Positions 23,801 through 35,800 of a stretch of DNA of 64,000 nucleotides are shown piece by piece. Origin of the DNA: Gnetum montanum (lineage: Eukaryota > Streptophyta > Gnetopsida > Gnetales > Gnetaceae); the NCBI GenBank assembly GCA_015680685.1, contig MNCI01008581.1, positions 51,670-115,669 on the forward strand. Direction: 5' to 3'. The translations under genes were made by a program, and so were the position numbers. The notes beneath the pieces are model-generated. The model did no database searches. It was not told the DNA's origin and was given only the letters and a program-made list of their open reading frames with translations. Every line of letters begins with the position of its first letter. The first letter of the stretch is position 1.

Positions 23801-26800
23801 TAAAGCCTGTTCTCGAGAAGGGGGTGCTATGTAGTTAAAAATTGGGCAACTACATGTTGAAGCTGTGTGCATTTTGGAGCGTAGTTTGATGGGTATGTTT
23901 GTGTTGGAAGGTGTGTAACCTTAGTTGGACCTTATTCGACAATGGGCCCGCACAACCTGGGAGCTGGATAGTGTGCAGGTTCATAGTCTAGCTAGTGGTA
24001 GACCACTATTCATTTTCTAAACAGAAGAGGCTAGGGAGCATGTTCTTTTGGGCAGACCATGGTTCTATGGGGCATAGGGTCTAGCGCTAGCGCCACAGAG
24101 GCCAAGGGCCACCAAGACGTGAATCTTTTCGCTAGGGCATCGGTTTGGGTATGGATCTTTGATTTACCTTTAGAGTTGTGGTCGCTAGGGTTTTTGAAGT
24201 TGATTGCCCAACTTTTTGGAGAATTCAGAAAGTTTGACAATGTTACCGATTCAATGGAAAGAATGGGCCACGCTTGTTTCTGTGCCTGGTGATCCTTGGG
24301 GTTGGAGGACAAGGTCAGTAAGGTGACCCTCAACCTGCCTTTTGGAGTCGAGAAGATTCAAGTTCAGTTTGAAAACATGTTGACCGGTGAGCCTTATGTG
24401 AAGGATAGGTTTGCCTTGGAGGAAGCTAAGTTTTAGGGGTGTCAAGTTTGTGGTAAGGGTCACCCTACGGTAGATCATTGGGCTTGTCCAGAGGATCCTT
24501 TGCCAAAGTAGACATGTGGGTGGAGCTTGGTCGGCTGAAAGGACCAGGGGATTAAGAGGAGGGGGGGTAGGGGCACAGGTTGGCTCAATGCCTCTGGTGA
24601 AGCTGGTGGCACTGAGAGATAGGGTGATTTTGTTGGAGCTTGCCCAAGGGACGCCCGTTGGGGGTGCTAGGCTAGAGCCAATTGCATCAAATACTAGGGT
24701 TGAGGAGGATAGAATGGCCAAGATAGGGCTAGAGATGTTGGTTAAGGGTGGTTTTGGTTTTTTTTGGGGGGGGGGGGGAGTCGTCAACTTCCACAAAGCC
24801 AAGTCTAGTGGTGGTTCTGCCTTTGTTGCATGTGTGGGTGGACGTAGTTCGGGGGTCGCCATACCCCAAAATGGTTGACATTTTGCAAGCACAAAAAGAG
24901 GCATAGGCAAAAAGAATTGGGGGGAATCTTGCCGATGATCGAGGAGGAACATGGAGGCGTTGTTGTGTCGACATAAGTGAGTAGGGTTGGCCAACCACTA
25001 TCGTCCATTGCCCGAAGTAGGATCACTTAGGCTGAGATTGATTTGCAGTTGCAGAGGACCTTGAAGGAGGTGTATTGAAAGCGGGCACCTACTAGACAAT
25101 GAAGATCTTCTCTTGGAATTGTCAGGGATAGGGTACCCTATACAAACAAAATACCCTTAGAGAGTTGGTTCGTTGGGAGAGTTGTGATGTTGTTTGCCTA
25201 CAAGAGACTAAACTCTTGATGTCGGAGGCTCACTTCTTGTAGTGGGCAGGATGGCAAACTTAGATGGTGCCTTGCGTGGGAAGAGTCGGGGGCTTGACAC
25301 TATTGGCGTGGGCACAGTTCAAGACAATTGATTCCTCATGATGGAGTATCACGATTTGGATGGAGGCAACTGATATCTAGCTTACAAATTTCTATGGCCC
25401 CCAGAAATGGGAGGAGCGGTTGGGGGAGTTGTGATGGTTGGCGACTTTGGTCGACTGCTAGCAATGAATTATTATTGGGAACTTCAACCAACGTATTTAC
25501 TACTGGGAGAAGTCTGGTAGTGATTTGGTTGAGCTGGCAGGAAGTAATCAGGTGCTATACTTTTTGCAGGAGAACAAGCTGGTGGATATGGAAATTGCAA
25601 GATGCCAATTTACTTGGAACAACTGAGGCATTGGGGGTGAACAAGTGTTATCTAGGATTGATTGGGTGTGGGTCAACACACATCTCATGTTGGAGGTTGA
25701 TATCGGGGGTGGAGGGGAAGGAGTGGTGTGCATCTAACTATAGGTCTCTTTGCTGTCTTGTGGGTGATTTGGGAAGGCCTAAGGCTTTGGTGTTTCAGTT
25801 CAAGAGAGCTTGGTTAACCAAGCCTTGGCTAAGACCGATGGTTGAGAGGATCTAGGTGGACTATAGGCTTGGTCATGATCCTTGTGAGTTTTTGAAGCAA
25901 GGGCTAGCATGTCTCAAGCAAGCCCTATGGGTGATGAGTGTGGAGGAAAGGTTCCCTTTATGCAAAGAGAAGATGGAACTCCTACGTTGATTAGCTATTT
26001 TACAGGGGTAGTAGGAGCTGGGGGAAGAGGTGCACTAGGAGGAGCAGTTGATGTTGGCGGAGCTTCAAGAACTGGACACTGAAGAGCAAATTTATTGAAA
26101 ATAGTAGGCTAGAAACACGTGGCTACTAGAGGGGGATCGACACACATGTTTCTTCTTTGCTGTGGCTAAGGTGAATCGGGCAATGAAAGAGGTGAAGTTG
26201 CACCTTGATGAGTGTATGATGATGGAGCCTCATGAGGTGACCCAGGTTGTCTAGCAATTTTGGGCTAATATTTGGGCCTATCAATAGACCGAGCTTGTCT
26301 TGGTGCTAGTGGAGACTATCTTGGGGGCTGCAGAGAATTAGTTAATATTAGCACCATTCACACAATAGGACCTTTAGGAGGCAATGAACTCCATGAGAAG
26401 TGACCGTGTGTTGGGGCCTAATGGTTGGCCAGTTGAGCTCTTTAGGGAGTATGTGGATGTTATGAGACTAAACATTTTAGATGCCTTTAATCGGATGCTG
26501 CGGCAACAATAGGTACGAAATGAAATTAATTGTTCGCAGATTGTGCTCATTCCCAAAGTTATGGAGCCTTTGGATCCCTTGTAGTTTTGTCCTATCGATG
26601 TCTTAAACATGCTACTTAGGATGTTTACTAAAATGCTGGTGCATTGCCTTACTCTGCTCATGCCTAGACTAGTGGGAACAATCATACAAGGTTTGTGAAA
26701 GGGCGATACATTCAAGACCAAATTATCTTGCTACAGGAAGTGATGCACTCAATACAACATGTTGGATACCTAGGCATGTGTGTCAAATTGGATATTCGAA

Positions 26801-29800
26801 AAACATATGACACTATTAGTTGGGATGTGTTGGTAGAGATTATGAGACGGAAAGGGTTTGATCCGAGGTTTATTGTGCGATGTATTCAAATTCAGGCATC
26901 TAGCGCTTACTCATTTGACATTGATGGTAGGCTATAGGGATTTTCCTCCCCTAGGAGGGGCCTTCAGCAAGGAGATCCCCTTTCGCCGTACTTGTTCATG
27001 TTAGCAATGGATATGCTGCAGGATTATTATAAAGTTGAGGGGGTGCAGGGGCTAAATGTTGCTAGGATTGATTACTTGACTGAGCACTATGTTGATGATA
27101 CGATGATTTTCACATGGGCATCTATGCCACAAGCGCAAGCCATACTTTGGCCATTGGATCAGATGGAGCAAGAGGTTGGGCTGGCTGTGAATCAGGACAG
27201 AAGTACAGTGCACTTGTCACAGATGTCCTGTCAGCTTCAAGGGAAGATCTTGCAACGATTGGGGATGATGGCTAGAACAGATAAGGAGAAGTACCTTGGC
27301 CTCCCCATGTTTGAGTGGAACTATAAACAGACTTAGAAGTCCCTAATTCAATGCTTGCGGCAATAGGTTGATCATTGGACTATGTAGTTCTTGACTAGGA
27401 AGGGGAAGATGATCTTGGCCAATGCAGTGCTACTAGCAATGGCTAGGTACACTGTGCTAGTGGTAGCACCTCTAGTCAAGGTGGTGGAGAAAGTGGATCA
27501 AGTGATTTAAGGGTTTCTATGGCCTTGGCGGGATGGGGGTGGGGGGTGGGGGGTGTGTTGGAAGAGGAGGAAGGTGGCTGGAAGCTGCACATGGTGAATT
27601 GGAATATGGTTGCCAGATCATGGGAGGCTGAGGAACTTGGTGTGTTCAAATTTCAGGACGTCATCATGATGGGATATCAAGAGTTGGCCAATTGACTATT
27701 GCAGGCTTCAACTCCGATAGCGCCTGGATTTAAATAATGTGGGCAAAGTACACATGGTGGGAGGTGGATAGAACTAACTCCATCATTTGGAAGACACTAT
27801 GCATCCATGCTATTAAAATGACAGTTGATGATTTAGTTGGAAAGCCTTTATGTGAAGGAATTAAAAGAAAGTTCCCGGTTGTGGGGTTGGAGTATGTTGT
27901 GGAAAGGATGGCTCCCGGAAAAAATGAAAGTTTTCCTTTGGCTTATTTAACCATAACGCACTGCCAGTTAGGGCTATCTTAAGGAATCAGGGGCTTCAAA
28001 TTGTGAACACCTGTCTGTTATGCTCAAGGTTGCTTGAGACTATGGCATTTTTTGTACAAGTGCGAGGTATCGAAGGAGTTATGGCAGTGCCTTGCATGTG
28101 CTATGGCCTTGCATGAGCAGATTCTCAGCAATGATTCTATGGGGGTTGCACTTTGGGTTTTGTGGCCCGCAATGAACGCGTACATGTTCAGGAGTGCACG
28201 GGTGTTGGATTTGTGGCGGCTTGTGGAGTAGGGGTTGGGCCTATGGTGGCATGTGATGGTCGCAATGGGACAAATGCCCACTTTTGAACTTGAATGCGCA
28301 CGCTTTTGGGAAAATAGGAAGCTTTGGGCACTAGTCCAAAGGGTGGGATGGGCAGACGTCATTTAGTTACTTAGGGGGAACCCTGATTTAGTGGGTGAGG
28401 CTTTTTTCAAAAATTGGCAGGGGGATGGCATTTCGTATCAGGGGACCCACATCCAGCTCACGGAGAAGGCATTGGCCGCTTGCCTGGGGGTTCCAAGTTT
28501 TGGTGAGGTGGTGTTGTTGTTCGGTTGTGGATTTCATGATGCCCAAATTTTCTTCCCTGGTGCAATCCTGAAAACCACTAGTGGGTAGATTCCTAAGACG
28601 GCGTTGTCAATTTTCTAGCAAGAGGCAATGGAGCTAGTGGACCATTACTTTGTCCACTTTGGCAATGCGTCAAAGCTCCAAGGTATTCACTTTGTTTTTT
28701 TCAAGTGTTTAAAGTTGGGGTGGATGGTGAATTTGCCTAAGTTTTTTCTGGCATCTTGGCAGTTGCAGCAGCGGGGGTGTCACTCGAGGTTAATCCTTGT
28801 GTTGTGGAGAGTTGCGATTCTAGCTAGTCCTAAACCTATGAGACCCAAGCCTTGACTTGTTTATCACTGAAGGGAAAAGCCCCAAGTGGAGGTGGGGAAA
28901 AGGTCTAAGGCGGTTCCTGAAAATGACCAAGAGAAAAGGGGGGTGGTGCTAGGGTCAAATCTAGTGGACTTGCTAAAGGAGGCGCAGGCTCAAATCAAGC
29001 AACTATAGGAAGAGAAGGAAAGGTTGGTGCTTGCGATGGCCCAGGCTAGCGATCTTGTGGTAGTGGAGAAGGTTGTAGAAGAAGCATGTAGAGCAGAGCA
29101 CTACATGTGGGAGGCATGGGAGTAGGAGTTCCAACGGTGGCTGAGTGTCGAGGAGTAGCAGACGCAGGATCAGGAAAAGGAGTTTTGCCATAGCTAGGAC
29201 TTGAAGGAGTCAGCCCTACGGGCCACTCTTCAAGATTCGCTTTGGGAGCAGCTGCGGTATGAACTAAGTGATAAATCGATTTTTACATGGCTATGATATC
29301 AAGCATTCGATATCAAAGCCGCAATATCAGATCCCCAATATTGGGGCACAAGCTATGATGTCAGATATCCAATATCATGGACATGTGCAGGCCTATAAAT
29401 ACGACACTTAAGGTGCATGGTCCAAACAACAATTTCATTCCACCTTAGCAAAACTCTGTCAATTTGTTTTCTTGAGTTTAGTACTTAGCACTTAGCATTG
29501 TATGCCTGCACTGTGATGTGAAGTGATTGTATGGAGTTTTGATTCAAGCATCTTGTACTTGGACACAAGTGTGAACGGAAATAAAGATCGAGATGACTTT
29601 TCACCATTGCAACATCCACTTAGTTTCTTTACTGTTTACCTAGAATAACGTTCACTATTTTCACTTAGCCTAATAATTACTATTTTCTTAGTTACTATTT
29701 ACTTTTCCATGAACTTTACTTTCACTATTGTTAAGTGGAATGAATATGATTGATTCTGAGTGTAAAGTGTGATTGTTTGATAACCCAATAGTACTATTGC

Positions 29801-32800
29801 TTGGTTCACCCAGTAGTGAGGTCCTTGGTAACCCTAGTAATGATTACATAAGTCCAAGACATGTGCAAAGAGTCAGGAACAAATGTCCATTGCTTAGGCT
29901 AGACTAGATTCATTTGTTGTTTACTTAGACTTAGAAACTACTTTCACTTACCTTATGTTTACTAAGAGTAATATGGCCAAAGCAACATTAGTTATCATAC
30001 ACCTCACTGTGAGTTAAACCATATACATCGATTTTACTAACTCACGTGGGAGGACAACAATCACACACTCAAACCAATTACTAGCATAATCACATTTCTT
30101 TGTCTACGAAATTCGACCAAGCTACATGTGAACACTCGTATCTCATATGGTTGGGTGTTGGACTACTCCATCACTCACGAACTCAAACCAATTACTAGCA
30201 TAATCACATTGCCTTGTCTATGGAATTTAACCGGGCTACGTGTGAACACTCATATCTTGTATGGTTGGGTGTTAGACTACTCCACCACTCATCATTGGCT
30301 CTATTGCCAGGGACAAGTCAATGTATGCTTAGTAACTGATTTTCTAAAGTTCGGTGTATCAAAAACCCAAAGTCAAAATCTTAATCTTTTTAATAACACC
30401 AAATAAGTTATGCACACTTAACTAACGTCTTAAGCCACAAACATGGCCTCAAACAAAGATACATCACCACCTGCCAAGGAGACAAGAAGAAGTAATGACA
30501 AAATCATTGATGAAGAAGAATGGGAGATGCCAATGTAAACAAGAATCACTTATGCTCACATTGATCCTTATCATCCAGACTTCACTTTCATCTTTCATCA
30601 GGACAATCAAATGAGGTGGAGGGACATGCAAGGCAACATAGTCCTACCTCCAGAACATGTAGCACTTAACATGCTCAAAATTGCCTTAAGGGAAATGCAT
30701 TTGAACCAGATCCAGGAAGGGTATCATGTGACTCAGCACATGACAAGGCCCTATGAATCCACATAGGAGCAGATGAGAAGAGATGCTGCCAAGAAGATCA
30801 AACATGTACACAGTAGAGGGAAGTAGGTTAACACTTCTATTGTTTTGGAAAAACTTGATACTGAAGCATTTATTTCAGAGCAACTCCACCAAAACCATGA
30901 AAAGCCTTCAAAAACACCTGTCATCAAACTTAAGGAACCTATCAAAGCCCAACTTCATTTCACTCTAGCAGAGACACTTATGGGAGAGGCTACTAACTCA
31001 AGGTATAAGCATGACTCAAGGCCAAGGGTTCCTGAAAAATCTTACAAAGAAGCATACAAGAGTCATGGAAGGAGAACAAGCCGACATCATTCTCCTACTA
31101 TCTCATCTACCTCATCACGATCGTTGGTGGACTTTGATAGAAGACGACACAAGTATTGGGACTATTATAGAAAAGAAAAGAGGATTCATGACCATCATGA
31201 CCGATATTCAAGACACTCTAATACAAAAGATGAAGAATATGAATGAAGGAGACGAAGAGATCAAAGAGAGGATCAAGAAAGGTATGAGCATAGAAGGGGT
31301 CACTGCTACAACAGAGCATACAATCCTAACCACAATGATGAACCTCTCATGACAACTCGAAGCATGATAAGCATTCAGGAGGCTGTCCACGTACCAACCA
31401 AGCACGTGAGGAATAGCCAAATCAAATGGCTAGATATGAACAACATGCCAAGATTTGAAGGTGGCTATAACGCTGATCTACAACATCACTTTCAAGCTTT
31501 CCACAATGCCTGCGTCCTACAAAATATCAAAAGTGATTGGCAAAATTTAAAGCTATTTCCTAAAACACTTGGAAAGGAGGCAGAGAGCTGGTACAGGTCA
31601 TTGGAACTTGAATCAATCAAACATTAGATTACCATGCTCGAACTCTTCAACGATAAATATCAAAACTTATTCATGAGTGTTCAACTTAAGAAAACAAATC
31701 CAAGGATGGAAGCAAGGGACTTATGAGACCCTTGATGCAACAATGGGCAAATACTATTCACTATTGCACAAATGCCCAGGCCACAAATTTTCACCAAGGA
31801 AATAGCTCAAACACATTGTAGATGGGTGATGGAGCAAAACTAGAAAAACTCTTGGGGTTTACACCCAAGGTAGGTTATCAAAAATGACCGCCCATCACAT
31901 TCAAAGACTAATTGACCAAGTAGCAAAGGAGGAAGGTGAGCTAAGAAAAAGGGAATCAGCTGAAAAATGCAATAGAGATCCATCAATCAGAAAGAGAGAT
32001 GCACGAGTCTACGATACACAAGAGGAGGAAACCTTGGATCAGGTTATCCAGAAAAAGACTCTACCGATCCAAAAATTTGTAAGTGACATTGCACCCAAAG
32101 TAGAGAAATTGTGGGATTTTGTTGATGAGAAATTTACAAATGCATTAAAGATTGTGGAGGAAAGAACCAAGCAAGCCTTTGGAAAAGGCAAAGACAAGAG
32201 GGAAAAGGAAGAATTTGGATGGAAAAGCAAAGTTGCTTCAGTGGTTGAGTGCTCAGACACTAGCTCCATAGATGAGGAAGGTTGCATTGTGTGTTAGTAC
32301 GCACATGCTAAGGGGTGTTGCCTAGTCATGACACATCTACACGAGATAGGATCATATGCACTTAATTCCAAATTTGTTAAAAGACAAATGCCCAAACAGT
32401 TACCTCCCAAACAGTTACCTTATCCTCAAGGTAACTACCGACAGAACCTCCAACCAATGTATTATCCTAGTGGAGCTTTGCCATAGTTGCAAGAGCACTA
32501 TTATCAATAGTGGCAACAACCTTAATCGTGGGCTATGCCACCACCTCGCCAACAATATCCATACAGATAGCTAGATCCATATGGATATTTTGTTCAACAT
32601 CTAGCATCACCTAGTAATGTAGTTGTTTAGACCCCACAGTACTATCCAACATAATACCAACTCAAACTCACATGTGCATCCACCAACAACTGGTCATTCT
32701 AATCAACACCTAAATCCTCTACCACCAGTGCCACCTCCTATTATGTAGGGGGAATTGCTATTACAACCACAACAAAAGAGTGCTACCAAGGTAGTTAATA

Positions 32801-35800
32801 TGCATGAGGAGATGGTTACCTACAAGTCTCAACCCAAGAAATGACTGTTCTTCAAAATGAGTCCAGAAAAGACTCAATGGATGGGAAACACGTCTACTTC
32901 CACCCCATCTACATCAAGTCCTTACCAACACAACAAGCTTCCAACTTCATCACGATCAGATGTCACAACTATTATGCTCACTCAAAAAATAACTCATTGG
33001 ATTAAGGCAAGGGCTCTCCCATAGAAGAGAACTAATCCAGGAAGTCCCTTAGTTTATCTCCAAATAACAAGACAAAAACCATGCAAAGCTCTACTGGATT
33101 CTAGGTTTGGAGTAAATCTGATATCTCAAGACATGTATCAGGCTTAGAACCTATCACCACTAAATAAAAGTAACATTCACTTAGAGCTTGCAAACTAGTC
33201 AATCATAGTTCCACTTGGACAAGTGGATGTGATTACTACCATTAGTGGTTGGTCTTACCTTACTGATTTTCTAGTTATTCACATGGGCAAAAACAAGAGA
33301 GAATTTCCAATTATCATGGGAAGAGATTGGCTTAGCACTATGGACGCTAAGCTTGGAATTCATGATTTGTCCTTGAAAATTTCCAAGGAAGATGAGGCCA
33401 AAATCATACAAAGACAAAGAGTTTCATGTATCACATACAGCAATAACAGGTGCAATTGCATGCAAAGAATCTGGGTTATTAAACGAGAGGAGACTAAGAC
33501 ATGCAATAGATGTGTTGAAACAAGATGTGTGCAAAATTGTCTGTATGTAGTAGCCACCCAACAAGAGGGCACCCAATGGCTGATTACAAGTGAAGAAACT
33601 CAATTCGATAAGTACATGGAACTTGAAGAGCAAATCATTAGTACCTATATAGCAGAAATAGATAAATTAGAACAACTAAGGAAAGGACACTACTACCCTT
33701 GAAACGAATGAGAAGAAGAAACAAACTGAGGACACTTGGAGATCCCAAACACAATGGAACTAGAACTGCTAGAATTGAAAGCCCTATCAACAACATTAGA
33801 ATATGCATTTTGAACAACAAGAAGCCAGTCATTATCAATGCCAACCTCAACAAAGAACAAAAAAGGAAACTACTGGAAGTACTTAACAAATGGCCTACAA
33901 CGTTCGCGTGGTCTTATGATGAGATCATGAGAAGTGATCCATGAATTTGTCAACACCAAATTTATAGTAATCCTACAGTCAAACCAAAACGCCAACCTTA
34001 ACAAAGGCTCAATCATAAACTCAAGGAGGTAGTCAAACAAGAATTGGAAAAGTTGCTAAAGGCAAGATTCATCTATCCCATTGCAAATAGTAAATGGATA
34101 AATCCTTTAGTGATAATTCCAAAAAAAGGAGACAAATGAAGCATCTGCATTGACTTCTAGATGTTGAACTCAACCACATTTAAGGATCACTTCCCACTAC
34201 CATTTGTTGATTAGGTCATGGACACAATTTCAGGACATGAGTATTACAGTTTTCTAGATGGGTACAACAAATACAATCAAATTTGCATTTCTCCTGAAGA
34301 CCAAGAGAAAACCACGTTCACCAATCCATGGGAAATGTTTGCTTACAGACAGATGCCTTTCAATCTTTGCAATGCACCAACAACCTTCTAGAGACTAGTT
34401 TTAAGTATCTTCCATAAGCAAATAGGCAATGGTGTTTAAGTCTTTATGGATGACTTTTCCGCATACGGGCTAGATTTCAAACAAGCATTGGACTGGTTGG
34501 AGCAGGTACTTAAAAGATGTGTTGAAACCAATCCGAAGCTCAACTGGCATAAAAGCCATCTCATGGTCCAAGAAGGCATAGTGTTGGGACATAAAATCTT
34601 CTAGAAGGATATAGAGGTAGATCCCAAAAAGATTAGAGTCATCCAAAACATCACTCAATGGCCACAAACAATGAAAGATGTAAGATCCTTTCTAGGCCAT
34701 ACAAGATACTATAGGAGATTTATTGAAAACATTTCAAAGATAGCCAAACTGCTTGTAAAACTCATGAAGAAGGATGCATCTTTCGAGTGGACTAAGTCAT
34801 GTGAAATGGCATTCGAAGCTTTGAAGCAAAAATTAGTAGAAACACCAATCCTCCAAGCTCCAAATAGGTCAAGACCTTTTCATATCATGATTGATGCTTC
34901 CAACTATGCACTTGGTGTAGTACTAACCCAACTTGATGATCAAAAGAGACCATACGACATACACTATGCCAACAAGAGCATCACCGAAGCATAATTAAAT
35001 TACACAACTAAAAAGGAGCTGATGGTCGTGATGTACGCACTTGAAAAATTCAGACATTACGTGCTCGGTTACCAAATCTATGTCGACATCGATCATAGTG
35101 CCATCCGATTTTTTATTAACAAGCCAATTGTTAGTCCTAGAGTGATAAGATGGCTTGTGATTCTTCAAGAGTTTGACATCACAATGATTGATAAGAAAGG
35201 GACAGAAAACATAGTAGCTAATCATTTATCAAGCTTGAAATGGGATTTAGACAATTGACTAGAACCTTTATCAGACCAATTCCTCTACAAGGATTTGTTT
35301 GCTATAATAGTAAAGGCTGTAGATTCAACACAAAAGCCATGGACTACAAAGTACTTGACTTATCTAACAACACAAGAGCTTCTTGTTGAATGGAGTAGAA
35401 AACAACATGAACAATTCCTTCACAAAGCAAAACGTTACATGGAAATCAATGTCAATTTGTACAAGATCTATGCAGATGGGCTCCTTAGATGTTGTGTGCT
35501 AGACCATGACCAGTAGAGAGTTTCATAGGATGCCCATGAAGGCCCATGTGGTGACCACTATGTAGGGTGCAGAACAACACTCAAACTATTGATGGAAGGC
35601 TACTTTTGGCCTACTTTATTAAGAGATGCCCACATTTTTGCACAATATTGTGAACATTGCCAAAGAGATGGAGGAATTATGGTCAGATATGAAGGGCCAC
35701 AACACTAGATATAGCCATTGGAGCCTTTTGATATATGGGGTATTGATTTTATGGGGCCCATTCAACCAATGTCAAACGGAAAAGTGTATATTATTGTCAT

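Larger units (their letters stand above)
23538..29268 (+). mobile_element. LINE C, 5' segment (up to the gypsy 1 insertion)
   Basis: First 5.73 kb of a full-length L1-type LINE. Together with 42646-43239 it forms a ~6.3-kb element with an exact 17-bp TSD. Order: 5' UTR, ORF1 (DUF4283-like, CCHC), ORF2 with endonuclease, RT and zf-RVT, then an extra C-terminal tail. The body is interrupted at 29268 by gypsy 1, whose CTAAG TSD confirms the break. Stops are frequent and mostly TAG, so the copy is old. Confidence 0.9.

Noticed and set aside
24251-24994. 247-codon minus-strand ORF, the longest open frame in the window
   Set aside because: Antisense to LINE C ORF1. Pro/Thr-rich text without domain, and the sense strand carries the DUF4283-like and CCHC motifs.
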